Assembly: GCF_032248695.1 (NCBI RefSeq) | Contig: NZ_JAVHXC010000006.1 | Coordinates: 186,001-250,000, forward strand | DNA length: 64,000 nt | From: Dietzia sp032248695 | GTDB taxonomy: Bacteria; Actinomycetota; Actinomycetes; Mycobacteriales; Mycobacteriaceae | Reading direction: 5' to 3' | Shown: positions 45,898-54,751 of the stretch, piece by piece | Layout: each line of letters opens with the position of its first letter | How positions within the stretch are numbered: the stretch's first letter is position 1 | Position numbers and translations under genes: made by a program | The notes under the pieces: model-generated | Seen by the model: only the letters and a program-made list of their open reading frames with translations | The model's database searches: none | What the model was told of the DNA's origin: nothing

Positions 45898-48405
45898 TCA
45901 GTCCTCACGTTCCCACGGCGGTTGCCAGTCGGGGTCCTTGTCCTCGCGGCGGTGTGAACCGCCGCCCGGGGCGTCGGAGCGCGCGGCGTCGGGGGTGTCG
46001 GTCGCGCCGCCCTCCTCGACCCTGGACCAGGCCCGGTTCGACGGCTCGTCGGCCTGCTCTCGTCGCTCCCCACCCTCCGGGGCGCCCCAGCCCTCCGCGG
46101 GCCGGCCGTTCACGGGAGCGGCCGGCAACCGCGTCGTCTCGGCCCCGCTGGGCACCGGATAACCGGCCTCACCGTGGTGGGCCGACCGGCGCGGTGGCCA
46201 GCCGGGTGCCGACCAACCCGGGGGCGGCGGCGTCCCGTAGGCCGGGATACCCGGCGATCCCGCACCGCGGTCGCCCGGGACCGCGGCTGTCCCGGGCCCG
46301 CTGCCGGGCACCGCGGACGCCTCGCCGGCCGGGCCCGAGCCGTTGCGCGCGTCCCCGTGCCCCTCGCGGGCACGGTCGTCGTCGCCGGGCGCTCCCTCCC
46401 CGGCCCCGCGGCCGGTGGGCAGGACCGGCATCGCGAACGGGTCGGTCACCGGGGGCGGCCAGGGCTCGCCCCGCTCCTTGGCCAGTTCGCCGGGGGTCTT
46501 GATGGGCGGCCGGGTCGAGGGGATCCGACCACCGAAGTCGTCGAACTCGGTGATCCGCGGACGCTTGACCACGTCGGCGAAGAGCCGCTCGAGGTCGTCC
46601 TGGCGGAGCGTCTCCTTCTCCAGCAGCTCCGCGGCGACCGCGTCGAGGATGTCGCGGTTGGTCTCGAGGACCTGCCACGCCTCGGTGTGCGCGGCGTCGA
46701 TGATCCGGCGCACCTCGTCGTCGATGATCTTGGCGACCTCCGGCGAGTAGTCCCCCGCCGCGGAACCGCCACGCCCGAGGAACGGATCCCCGCCCTCGCC
46801 GCCGTACTTCACCGCGCCGAGCTTGGCACTCATCCCGTACTCGGCGACCATCGTGCGGGCGATGCGGGTGGCCTGCTCGATGTCCGAGCTCGCGCCCGAG
46901 GTCGGCTCGCCGAATACGTACTCCTCGGCCGCGCGACCGCCCATCGCCATGACGATCCGGGCGATCATGTCCGCGCGGGTCATCAACGACTTGTCGTCCT
47001 CGGGCACGACGAGCGCGTGACCGCCGGTGCGGCCGCGGGCGAGGATCGTGACCTTGTGGACGGGCTCGAGGTCCTCCATCGCCCACGCGGCCAGCGCGTG
47101 CCCGGACTCGTGGTAGGCGGTGACCTTCTTCTCGTGCTCACTGATCACGCGGTGCTTGCGACGCGGGCCGCCCACCACGCGGTCGGTGGCCTCCTCGAGG
47201 ATCTCGATGTCGATCTCGTCCCGGCCCAGTCGGGCGGCGAGCAACGCGCCCTCGTTGAGCACGTTGGCCAGGTCCGCGCCCGACATGCCGATCGTGCGCC
47301 GGGCGAGCGAGGTCATGTCGACGTCCGCCGCCAGCGGCTTGCCGACCGAGTGGACGGCCAGGATCGCCTCGCGGCCCTTGAGGTCCGGGTTGGTCACCGG
47401 GACCTGACGGTCGAACCGCCCGGGGCGCAGCAGCGCCGGGTCGAGGACGTCGGGACGGTTGGTGGCGGCGATGAGGATGACGGTCGAGCGGTCGTCGAAC
47501 CCGTCCATCTCCACCAGGAGCTGGTTGAGGGTCTGCTCCCGCTCGTCGTGGCCGCCGCCGGTGCCCGACCCGCGGTGCCGGCCCACGGCGTCGATCTCGT
47601 CGACGAACACGATGCAGGGCGCGTTCTGCTTGGCCTTCTCGAACAGGTCGCGCACCCGCGAGGCGCCGACGCCCACGAACATCTCGACGAAGTCCGAGCC
47701 GGAGATGGAGTAGAACGGCACCCCGGCCTCGCCTGCCACCGCGCGGGCGAGCAGGGTCTTGCCGGTACCGGGCGGGCCGTAGAGCAGGACACCGCGGGGG
47801 ATCTTGGCGCCGAGACGCTCGTACCGCGCCGGGTTCTGCAGGAAGTCCTTGATCTCGTTGAGCTCCTCGACCGCCTCGTCCTCACCCGCGACGTCCGCGA
47901 ACGTGGTCTGGGGCATGTCCTTGGTGAACTCGACGGCGCGCGACTTGCCGACCCCGAACAGCCCGCCCTTGCCGCCCTGCATCCGGGACATGAAGAAGAA
48001 CAACAGACCGAACAGGATGAGCATGGGCAGCAGGAACGACAGCATCTGCGACAGGAAGCCCTGCTGCGTGACCGAGGTGTCGTACTTCTCCGGCTCCGCG
48101 GCGGCGACCCGGTCGAAGATCTGGTCCGCGGCCCGCTCCGGGTACTTGGCGAGGAGCTGATCGGTCTCCTCCGCGCCCTCCTCGGGGGTGATCGGGTTCT
48201 CGAGCGTGAGCCGCAGCTGCTGCTCCCGGTCCTCGATGAGCGCTTCCCTGACGTTGCCCGCGTCGACCTGCGCCAACGCCACCGAGGTGTCGACCTCGGC
48301 GTACCCGCGGTCGTCGTTCGCGAAGAACGAGAACCCGACGATCGCCAGGATGATCACGCCCGCGATCGCGACGTTGCGGAAGACGGTGTTGCTCTTGCGT
48401 TCCAT
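45898..48405 (-). CDS. ftsH: ATP-dependent membrane zinc metalloprotease FtsH
   Basis: An 835-residue AAA+ protease that degrades membrane and short-lived cytoplasmic proteins. Two membrane helices (residues 10-27 and about 112-135) flank an extracytoplasmic segment. The AAA domain carries Walker A GPPGTGKT (about 209), Walker B CIVFVDEIDAVG, and the second region of homology ATNRPDVLDPALLRPGRFD. The protease motif is HESGH at about 431. From about residue 655 an extra 180 residues of Pro/Gly/Arg/Glu-rich low complexity follow (ending DKDPDWQPPWERED), much longer than in E. coli FtsH (about 645 in total). It is the first gene of the folate operon. Confidence 0.95.
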   Translation of the reverse strand: MERKSNTVFRNVAIAGVIILAIVGFSFFANDDRGYAEVDTSVALAQVDAGNVREALIEDREQQLRLTLENPITPEEGAEETDQLLAKYPERAADQIFDRVAAAEPEKYDTSVTQQGFLSQMLSFLLPMLILFGLLFFFMSRMQGGKGGLFGVGKSRAVEFTKDMPQTTFADVAGEDEAVEELNEIKDFLQNPARYERLGAKIPRGVLLYGPPGTGKTLLARAVAGEAGVPFYSISGSDFVEMFVGVGASRVRDLFEKAKQNAPCIVFVDEIDAVGRHRGSGTGGGHDEREQTLNQLLVEMDGFDDRSTVILIAATNRPDVLDPALLRPGRFDRQVPVTNPDLKGREAILAVHSVGKPLAADVDMTSLARRTIGMSGADLANVLNEGALLAARLGRDEIDIEILEEATDRVVGGPRRKHRVISEHEKKVTAYHESGHALAAWAMEDLEPVHKVTILARGRTGGHALVVPEDDKSLMTRADMIARIVMAMGGRAAEEYVFGEPTSGASSDIEQATRIARTMVAEYGMSAKLGAVKYGGEGGDPFLGRGGSAAGDYSPEVAKIIDDEVRRIIDAAHTEAWQVLETNRDILDAVAAELLEKETLRQDDLERLFADVVKRPRITEFDDFGGRIPSTRPPIKTPGELAKERGEPWPPPVTDPFAMPVLPTGRGAGEGAPGDDDRAREGHGDARNGSGPAGEASAVPGSGPGTAAVPGDRGAGSPGIPAYGTPPPPGWSAPGWPPRRSAHHGEAGYPVPSGAETTRLPAAPVNGRPAEGWGAPEGGERREQADEPSNRAWSRVEEGGATDTPDAARSDAPGGGSHRREDKDPDWQPPWERED

Positions 48406-48556
48406 TCGGTCCTCGTGTGGAAGGACGGCCCAGCCGGTCGGAGGGCCCGGTCGTGCGACCGACGTCGTCGGTATCGCCCCAGGCTACCCGCCACCGCCGA
48501 CAGCCCACCCCGATGATCGCCACGGGCGCACATCCCACCGCCGTACGATCGTGGCC

Positions 48557-49900
48557 GTGACCACCGAACCCTCGTCCGCGACCGCGATCGCGGAGGCCGT
48601 GCGCACCGGGGCCCTCGGCGCCCGGGAGACCCTCGACGCGGCGTTCGACCGGGTGGCCGGACTGGACCCCACGGTGCGGGCCTTCGCCGCCCTCCTGCAG
48701 ACGGACGGCCGCGCGGCAGCCGACGCCCTCGACGCCACGCCCCCCGCGCGACGCGCGCGCCTGCCGCTGGCCGGGGTCCCGCTGGCGATCAAGAGCACCG
48801 TCACCCTCGACAACCCGGCGGTGGCGCCGTTGCTCGCGGCGGGTGCCCTCCCGGTGGGCGTGACCACCGCCCCGCAGCTGTGCGCCTGGGGGATGACGGA
48901 CTCCGACGCGCACGGCATCACCCGGAACCCGCGGGACCCGGGACTCTCGCCCGGCGGTTCCTCCGGGGGTTCGGCGGCGGCGGTGGCCTCCGGCATGGTT
49001 CCGCTCGCCGTGGGCGACGACGGCATGGGCTCGCTGCGGATCCCCGCCGCCGCGTGCGGGATCGTCACCATCAAACCCGGGACCGGGGTCGTCCCCACGC
49101 GCCTGTCCGGGGACAACTGGGGCGGCCTGGCCGAATCCGGCCCGTTGGCCCGGACGGTGGGGGACGTGGCCCTCGCCCTGTCGGTGATGGCGGGCCGCGA
49201 GGACCTCGCCCGCCCCGGTCCCGTCCCCGGCGGGACCCGGATCGGCCTGTCCGTGACCAGTCCGATCCGGCTGGGTCGCGACCTCGTACGCATCCAGGGC
49301 CCCTGGGTCCGCGCGGCCCGGGAGGCCGCCCGGGCCCTGCGCGCGGTCGACCTCGTCGTCGTCGACACCCCGTTGCCCTCCCCCCGCGACCCGGTCCTCT
49401 ACCTGGCGCGATGGACCTCCGGCGTGGCCCGCGCCGCCGAGGACGAGAACCTGCCGCTGTCCGCGATGGAACGGCGCACCCGTCACCACGCGCTGCTCGG
49501 GCGGACCGTCTTCCGGCGCGGGGGCGCGGGCGACGGCGACACCCGGTGGAACCGCGGAGCCGCGGCCCTGCGCGCCGATGTCGAGCGCGCCATGGACACC
49601 GCCGGGGTCGACGTGTGGCTCACCCCCGCGCTGGCCGACGTGCCGCCCGAGGCGACCGACTGGCACCGCCGCTCGTGGGGCCGCTCCCTGTGGGCGTCGA
49701 TGCGGTTCTCGCCGTTCACGCCGCTGGCGAACGTGCTGGGGTGGCCCGCGATGTCCGTGCCGTACGGGAGCACCACCACGCCCTCCGGGCGGCCCCTGCC
49801 CACGTCCGTCCAGCTCGTCGGCCGCCCCGGGTCCGAGGCGACGCTGCTCGCGCTGGCGGCCGCGCTCGAGCGGTCGAACGGCGGCCCGGACTCGGCCTGA
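48557..49900 (+). CDS. Amidase, amidase-signature family
   Basis: A 447-residue amidase. The catalytic lysine is in LAGVPLAIKSTVTLDNPA, the cis-serine in LSPGGSSGGSAAAVASG, and the nucleophile in GDDGMGSLRIPAAACGIVTI. The DGMGS variation in front of the nucleophile differs from the usual DGGGS. It starts with GTG (48557; another GTG at 48551). It is divergent from ftsH and unrelated in context to the amidase at 998. The substrate is unknown. Confidence 0.88.
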   Translation: MTTEPSSATAIAEAVRTGALGARETLDAAFDRVAGLDPTVRAFAALLQTDGRAAADALDATPPARRARLPLAGVPLAIKSTVTLDNPAVAPLLAAGALPVGVTTAPQLCAWGMTDSDAHGITRNPRDPGLSPGGSSGGSAAAVASGMVPLAVGDDGMGSLRIPAAACGIVTIKPGTGVVPTRLSGDNWGGLAESGPLARTVGDVALALSVMAGREDLARPGPVPGGTRIGLSVTSPIRLGRDLVRIQGPWVRAAREAARALRAVDLVVVDTPLPSPRDPVLYLARWTSGVARAAEDENLPLSAMERRTRHHALLGRTVFRRGGAGDGDTRWNRGAAALRADVERAMDTAGVDVWLTPALADVPPEATDWHRRSWGRSLWASMRFSPFTPLANVLGWPAMSVPYGSTTTPSGRPLPTSVQLVGRPGSEATLLALAAALERSNGGPDSA

Positions 49901-49973
49901 GTGGCCGGAGGGGTCCGAGGAGCCCGAGGGTCCTGCGGGGCCGATCGCACACCGCCCGGAGAAAAGGAACGTG

Positions 49974-50002
49974 TTGCACCCCGGGGCGGGTGGGGATACA
50001 AC
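49974..50002 (+). promoter_or_regulatory. Promoter candidate for the 43-residue peptide gene
   Basis: TTGCAC (49974-49979) and TACAAC (49997-50002) are separated by 17 bp, a canonical sigma-70-type spacing, and lie about 75 bp upstream of the small gene. The -10 is weak in its last base. Confidence 0.45.
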
Positions 50003-50074
50003 CATCCCGGGTCATCACCCACGACCCCGGGCCCGGCCGCCGTCGGCCCGCACTCCCCTGTGGAAGGACACCTG

Positions 50075-50206
50075 ATGTTCGATGCCTCCAGCGCCCTCGG
50101 CTCCGCCCTCGGCGACATGACGACCGACTTCCTCGGCGCCACCGTCGAGATGCTCGTCGGCTTCTTCGCCCGGTCGGGCGAGCTGTTCCTGGGCAGCGCC
50201 TCCTGA
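50075..50206 (+). CDS. 43-residue amphipathic peptide, PorA/PorH-like candidate
   Basis: A short gene with an excellent ribosome site (GGAAGGA, 6 nt before ATG) and its own promoter candidate. The product has no signal peptide, is acidic (D3, D14, D18, E25, E36 against R33), and is rich in Ser, Gly, Ala, Leu and Phe, with a central stretch TTDFLGATVEMLVGFFARSG that can form an amphipathic helix. It ends GSAS. This size and composition resemble the PorA and PorH channel peptides of the mycolate outer membrane of Corynebacterium, which are also signal-less and modified on serine. No sequence identity is claimed; the function is inferred from character alone. Confidence 0.6.
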   Translation: MFDASSALGSALGDMTTDFLGATVEMLVGFFARSGELFLGSAS

Positions 50207-50236
50207 CCTCCCCGTGACGGGCGGGGCCGACGCCCC

Positions 50237-50473
50237 TCAGTCCTCCGGCAGGTCGGCGAAGCGCTTCTTGACGTCGCGGTACCAGCCCAGCGACTGCCGG
50301 GGCCGACGCCACCGCCCCTTCATGTCCTCCCGTGCCGGCACGTGCGCCTCGTCGCCGGCGCGGACGCGTTCCTTGAGGTGGGCGTCCTGGGCGTTGATCA
50401 CGTCGTCCGCCGTCTCACCGCGGTGCGCCAGATCGCAGGGGCCGCCCAGGTCCTTACAGGTCATGGTCTTCAT
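50237..50473 (-). CDS. Small DUF1059-like protein
   Basis: A 78-residue protein starting MKTMTCKDLGGPCDLAHRGE, with two cysteines close together (C6 and C13) and the helix ETADDVINAQDAHLKERVRAG, as in DUF1059 small proteins. Its C-terminal half (WRRPRQSLGWYRDVKKRFAD) is basic and aromatic. The function is unknown. It converges on the 43-residue peptide gene. The start is the internal ATG at 50473; an upstream ATG at 50515 would add 14 residues without family similarity. Confidence 0.72.
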   Translation of the reverse strand: MKTMTCKDLGGPCDLAHRGETADDVINAQDAHLKERVRAGDEAHVPAREDMKGRWRRPRQSLGWYRDVKKRFADLPED

Positions 50474-50572
50474 CGAGTTCCCGTCCTCTCCTGACGTGGC
50501 GCCGCCGGATGGCACCGCCTCACCCTCTCTGACGAGTGGCGGACCGCGGATGTGACCGGGGGCCTCCCGTCA

Positions 50573-51409
50573 TCATCGCGGTTCCGCCCCCCGGCGCCTG
50601 CGCAGCGCCGCCAGGACGTCGGGGTCCGCGCGGAAGTCGATCCGGTGGACCAGCCCGTCGGCGACCCGGAAGTCGAAGGCGACCCGGGCCTCGCCGCGGT
50701 CGAACCACGCCGCGCCCGGCCTGTCGTGCACGAAGACGGGCAGCGCCGACGCGGCCGCCCCGTTGAAGAACTCGGCCACGGCGTCGCGACCGTCGATGCG
50801 CCCGGGCGTCCCCACCCGGACGGCCACCGGGTCGCCGGTGACGACGACGTCCGGGGCGAGGAGCTCGAGGAGCCGGGTGAACTCGCCGCGCCGGGCGGCG
50901 GTGAGGAAGGCGTCGACGACGAGCCAGTCCGCCCGCGTGTCGGTGGGGCCCGCCGGCCCGGTCTTCGCGCGGGCCCTCGACGCGAGCTTGCGCGCCGTGG
51001 CGGGGGTGCAGTCGAGGACGGCGGCGATCGTGGCGAACTCGACCGAGAACATGTCGTGGAGGACGAACGCCACCCGCTCCGAGGGGGCGAGGCGATCGAG
51101 GACCACGTGCAGCGCCGCGCCCATCGAGTCCGCGAGCGCCGCCTCCTCGGAGGGATCCGGGTCGGTGGAGGGGCGGTCGACGGGCTCGAGCGGTGGCGGC
51201 ACCGCCGCCTTGAGTCGGTCGAGGCACAGCCGGGTGACGACGGTGGTGAGCCAGGCGGGCAACGAGTCGATGGGCCGATCGTCCGCACGGGCCAGGCGCA
51301 GCCACGCCTGCTGCACGATGTCCTCCGCCTCCGCGGGGTCGCGGAGGAGGCGGGCGGCCATGCGGACGAGACGGGGTCGTTCGCGTTCGAACTGCTCGGT
51401 CCGGTCCAT
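50573..51409 (-). CDS. ECF sigma factor with C-terminal SnoaL-like domain (SigJ type)
   Basis: A 278-residue ECF sigma factor. Region 2 is at residues 5-70 (RPRLVRMAARLLRDPAEAED, VQQAWLRLAR). Region 4 is at about 110-165 (LAPSERVAFVLHDMFSVEFA, then LDCTPATARKLASRARAK). The remaining 110 residues form a SnoaL/NTF2-like domain (VVDAFLTAARRGEFTRLLEL, DAVAEFFNGAAAS, VFVHDRPGAAWFDRGEARVA). This ECF41/SigJ architecture lacks a classical anti-sigma factor; the C-terminal domain controls activity. No partner oxidoreductase or carboxymuconolactone decarboxylase gene, common beside ECF41, is adjacent. Confidence 0.88.
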   Translation of the reverse strand: MDRTEQFERERPRLVRMAARLLRDPAEAEDIVQQAWLRLARADDRPIDSLPAWLTTVVTRLCLDRLKAAVPPPLEPVDRPSTDPDPSEEAALADSMGAALHVVLDRLAPSERVAFVLHDMFSVEFATIAAVLDCTPATARKLASRARAKTGPAGPTDTRADWLVVDAFLTAARRGEFTRLLELLAPDVVVTGDPVAVRVGTPGRIDGRDAVAEFFNGAAASALPVFVHDRPGAAWFDRGEARVAFDFRVADGLVHRIDFRADPDVLAALRRRRGAEPR

Positions 51410-51499
51410 GCAGGGAATTGTGACCCGCCGGCCCCGCGGGTCCCGGCCGATCCGGAAATTCGTCACCGGCGGCCCCGTCGCGGGGCCGCCGGCCGGACG

Positions 51500-53035
51500 T
51501 CACACGTACTGCTGGACGATCCGTCGCTTGACCAGCTTGCCGGTGGGCGTGCGGGGCAGCTCGTCGACCAGGTCGAGACCGCGCGGGATCTTGAAGTCGG
51601 AGATCTTCCCCCGCAGCGAATCGAGGATCTCCTGCGCCAGGCCCGGATCGCCGGCGCGGTCCGCAGCGGGCACCACCACGGCGTGGACCCGCTCCCCCAT
51701 CTCCTCGTCCGGCAACCCGATCACGGCGACGTCCTCGACGGCCGGGTGCAGGACGAGGGCGTTCTCGATCTCCTGCGGGTAGATGTTCACCCCGCCGGAG
51801 ATGATGGTGAACGCCTTACGGTCGGTGAGGTAGAGGAAGCGGTCCTCGTCCAGGTAGCCGACGTCGCCGAAGGTCGCCCAGTTGGCGTGTTCGGGGTGTC
51901 GGACGGACGCCGTCTTCTCCGGGTCACCGTGGTAGGAGAAGGTGCCCTCGTCGTTCTGCCAGTAGATCGTGCCGATCTCCCCGGTCGGGAGCTCGTTGCC
52001 CTCGTCGTCGCAGATGTGCGCGATGCCCTTGAGACCGTCGCGGCCCACCGACCCGGGCCGTTCGAGCGCCTCCTGGGAGTTGATGAACGTGATGCCCATA
52101 CCCTCGGTGGCCGAGTAGTACTCGTGGATCACCGGGCCCCACCACTCGATCATGCGGCGCTTGACCTCGGGCGGGCACGGCGCCGCCGCGTGGATGGCGT
52201 GGGTCAGGCTCGACAGGTCGTACTTCGCGCGTGTCTCCTCGGGCAGCTTGAGCATCCGCACGAACATCGTCGGCACCCACTGCGAGTGCGTCACCTGGTA
52301 GGCCTCGATGAGCCGCAGCGCCTCCTCCGCGTCGAAGCGGTCCATGAGCACCACGGTGCCGCCGACGGAGTTGACCACGCCGCAGAACCGTAGCGGGGCG
52401 GCGTGGTACAGCGGCGCGGGGCACAGGTAGACACTGTCGGCGTCGAACCCGTAGAGGAAGCTGAACACCGGCGTGTAGTGGTCGGGCACCTCGTCGATCT
52501 GCCCCTCCGGCGGGTCCACGCGGACGCCCTTGGGCCGGCCGGTGGTGCCCGACGAGTAGAGGAAGTCGTGGCCCCGCGGCTGGTCCTCCGGCGCTTCGGT
52601 CGACTTGTCCTCGAGGACGGCGCGGTAGTCGTCGAACCCCTCGAGCGCGCCGCCGAACACCACCCGGTGCTCGACGCCCGGGTGGGCGTCCGGGGTGAGG
52701 TCCACGTGGTCGGCCACCGGGGCGGAGACGAACAGGGCGCGCGCGCCGCAGTCACCGATGATGTAGGACGACTCGTCCGGGGTCAGGTGGTGGTTGATCG
52801 CGGCGATGTACAGCCCGGTGCGCAGGGCGGCCCAGTAGATCTCGAGCATCTCGAGCGTGTTGTCCGAGACCACGGCGATCGTCTCGCCGGGCCGCAGGCC
52901 CCAGTCGTCCACGAGCAGGTGCGCGAGCTGGGCCGAGCGGGCCTCCAGCTCGGCGTAGGTGATCTGCTCGCCGGTGGCGGGTCTGATGGCGGCGGGCTTG
53001 TCCGGGGTGGTGGCGGCGAAGGAACCTGGATACAT
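51500..53035 (-). CDS. Acyl-CoA synthetase (AMP-forming), FadD-like
   Basis: A 511-residue ANL-family enzyme that activates a carboxylic acid through an acyl-adenylate. The AMP-binding motif is FLYSSGTTGRPKGVRVD. The core motif A5 is HEYYSATEGMGITF, with LDEDRFLYLTDRKAFTIISG (A8) and the catalytic lysine in LPRTPTGKLVKR. Substrate chain length is not predictable. A GlxR-type site precedes the gene. A -10 candidate TAGGCT on the minus strand (53047-53042) ends 6 bp before the ATG, so it may be leaderless. Confidence 0.88.
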   Translation of the reverse strand: MYPGSFAATTPDKPAAIRPATGEQITYAELEARSAQLAHLLVDDWGLRPGETIAVVSDNTLEMLEIYWAALRTGLYIAAINHHLTPDESSYIIGDCGARALFVSAPVADHVDLTPDAHPGVEHRVVFGGALEGFDDYRAVLEDKSTEAPEDQPRGHDFLYSSGTTGRPKGVRVDPPEGQIDEVPDHYTPVFSFLYGFDADSVYLCPAPLYHAAPLRFCGVVNSVGGTVVLMDRFDAEEALRLIEAYQVTHSQWVPTMFVRMLKLPEETRAKYDLSSLTHAIHAAAPCPPEVKRRMIEWWGPVIHEYYSATEGMGITFINSQEALERPGSVGRDGLKGIAHICDDEGNELPTGEIGTIYWQNDEGTFSYHGDPEKTASVRHPEHANWATFGDVGYLDEDRFLYLTDRKAFTIISGGVNIYPQEIENALVLHPAVEDVAVIGLPDEEMGERVHAVVVPAADRAGDPGLAQEILDSLRGKISDFKIPRGLDLVDELPRTPTGKLVKRRIVQQYV

Positions 53036-53056
53036 GTCCAGAGCCTAACCCCGCCG

Positions 53057-53072
53057 TGTGACCTGCGTCACG
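53057..53072. promoter_or_regulatory. GlxR/CRP-type site upstream of the acyl-CoA synthetase gene
   Basis: TGTGACCTGCGTCACG matches TGTGA-N6-TCACA with one mismatch (the last base). It lies 22 bp upstream of the start codon and just upstream of the -10 candidate at 53047-53042, so it overlaps the -35 region. Confidence 0.55.
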
Positions 53073-53123
53073 AAATCCAGACTGAACTCCGGAACGGCTC
53101 GGCCGGACCGGCTCCGCCGCAGG

Positions 53124-53681
53124 TCAGGAGTACATGCGCGGGTGCAGCTTGCCGATGTACGGCAGGTCGCGGTACCGCTCGGCGAAGTCCAGGCCGTAGC
53201 CCACGACGAACTCGTTGGGGATGTCGAACCCGATCTCGAGGATGTCCAGGTCCGCCTTGACGGCGTCGGGCTTACGCAGCAGGGTGACGATCTCCAGCGA
53301 GCGCGGGTTGCGCGTCTTGAGGTTGCGCATGAGCCACGACAGGGTCAGGCCCGAGTCGATGATGTCCTCGACGATGATCACGTCACGGTCCGCGATGTCG
53401 CGGTCCAGGTCCTTGAGGATCCGCACGACGCCCGAGGAGCTGGTGGAGGAGCCGTAGGAGCTCACGGCCATGAACTCCATCTCGGACGGGATGGGCAGCG
53501 CGCGGGCGAAGTCGGAGACGAAGATCGCGGCGCCCTTGAGGACGGCGACCAGCACGACCTCCTTCTCGACGTCCGCGTAACGCTCACCGACGCGCGCGGC
53601 GATCTCGGCGATCCGCTCCCGGATCGTGTCCTCGTCGAGGAGGACGGATTCGATCTCGTCCGCATACTTGTCCGCGCTCAT
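53124..53681 (-). CDS. hpt: Hypoxanthine phosphoribosyltransferase
   Basis: A 185-residue type I phosphoribosyltransferase for purine salvage. The PRPP-binding motif is DVIIVEDIIDSGLTLSW, the flexible loop is MAVSSYGSSTSSSGVVRIL, and the base-recognition end is FVVGYGLDFAERYRDLPYIG. It follows tilS directly: the ATG of hpt abuts the tilS stop, as in mycobacteria. Confidence 0.95.
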   Translation of the reverse strand: MSADKYADEIESVLLDEDTIRERIAEIAARVGERYADVEKEVVLVAVLKGAAIFVSDFARALPIPSEMEFMAVSSYGSSTSSSGVVRILKDLDRDIADRDVIIVEDIIDSGLTLSWLMRNLKTRNPRSLEIVTLLRKPDAVKADLDILEIGFDIPNEFVVGYGLDFAERYRDLPYIGKLHPRMYS

Positions 53682-54746
53682 CTAGATCCCCGCTCCGCTC
53701 GGCCGGTCGTTCTCCAGCACCACCTTTCCATGTCGACGCCGGGCGACCAACCTGGCCGTCGGACCCGCCCCGCGGCCGCCCGCGGGTCCGGTGCCGCCGA
53801 CCGCGACGCCGCCCTGGCCCCGCCAGTCGGTGACGAGCGCGGCCAGGGCCGTCAGGTGTGCGTACGTCGGGGAGGTGACCCCGTGCGCGAGGAGCCAGCG
53901 GCGCAGGACCCGGGTCAGCACGGCGGGCGGCAGGGGCTCCAGTCGGCTCACCTCCAGCGCGCCGTCCCCGCCGACGGGCACGGCCGCGGCGAGGCGGTCG
54001 AGCTCGTCGTCGTCGACCCTCGCCAGTTCCGCGGTGCGCGCCAGCCCCTCGGCGACCCCGCCGCCCAGGACGTCCTCGAGCAGCGGCAGCACCTCGTGGC
54101 GCACCCGCACGCGCGTGTAGGCGGGGTCGGTGTTGTGCGGGTCGTCCCACCAGGTCAGGCCGAGGTCGCGGCACGCGGCGCGGGTGTCCGCGGCGCGCAC
54201 GCCGAGCAGGGGGCGCCCCCACGGCGCGTCCCAGGCGGCCATCCCGCGCAGGGACCGCGCGCCGGAACCGCGCGCCAGGCCGAGCAGGACGGTCTCGGCC
54301 TGGTCGTCGAGGGTGTGGGCGAGCAGCACGGGGCGGCCGGCTCGGGCGGCGTCGAGGGCGGTGTACCGCGCGGTGCGGGCGGCGGCCTCGGGGCCGGAAC
54401 CGTCGGGGGCGACGACGACGGCGAGGACCTCCGCGGCCGCCCCGAGCCCGCGGGCCGCGGCGGCCGCGTCCCGGGCCACCTCGTCGGACCCGGGCTGCAG
54501 GCCGTGGTCCACCACGAGGGCGGTCACGTCGGCGAACTCGGCCGTGGCGGCGGCGACCAGGGCCAGCGAGTCGGCTCCCCCGGACAGGCCCACGCACACG
54601 GCGTCGCCGACCCCGGGGTGCGCGCGGCGGAAGGCGCGCACGGCCGAGCGGACGGTCCACGCCGCGCCGGTCCAGTCGCCGGTGGGCGCCGGGCCGGTCG
54701 AGCCCCCACCGGTGGGGGCCGGGGCAGGGCCGTCAGCGGCGGTCAC
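53682..54746 (-). CDS. tilS: tRNA(Ile)-lysidine synthetase
   Basis: A 354-residue PP-loop ATPase that converts the wobble cytidine of tRNA-Ile(CAU) to lysidine. The P-loop is VCVGLSGGADSLALVAA, followed by VVDHGLQPGSDEVARDAA, LAHTLDDQAETVLLGLARGS and WWDDPHNTDPAYTRVRVRHE. The first 30 residues are a Pro/Gly-rich extension. The GTG at 54746 lies 5 bp past the dacB stop; an in-frame reading further upstream to 55472 is antisense to dacB sense and discarded. Confidence 0.93.
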   Translation of the reverse strand: MTAADGPAPAPTGGGSTGPAPTGDWTGAAWTVRSAVRAFRRAHPGVGDAVCVGLSGGADSLALVAAATAEFADVTALVVDHGLQPGSDEVARDAAAAARGLGAAAEVLAVVVAPDGSGPEAAARTARYTALDAARAGRPVLLAHTLDDQAETVLLGLARGSGARSLRGMAAWDAPWGRPLLGVRAADTRAACRDLGLTWWDDPHNTDPAYTRVRVRHEVLPLLEDVLGGGVAEGLARTAELARVDDDELDRLAAAVPVGGDGALEVSRLEPLPPAVLTRVLRRWLLAHGVTSPTYAHLTALAALVTDWRGQGGVAVGGTGPAGGRGAGPTARLVARRRHGKVVLENDRPSGAGI

Positions 54747-54751
54747 GGGCG

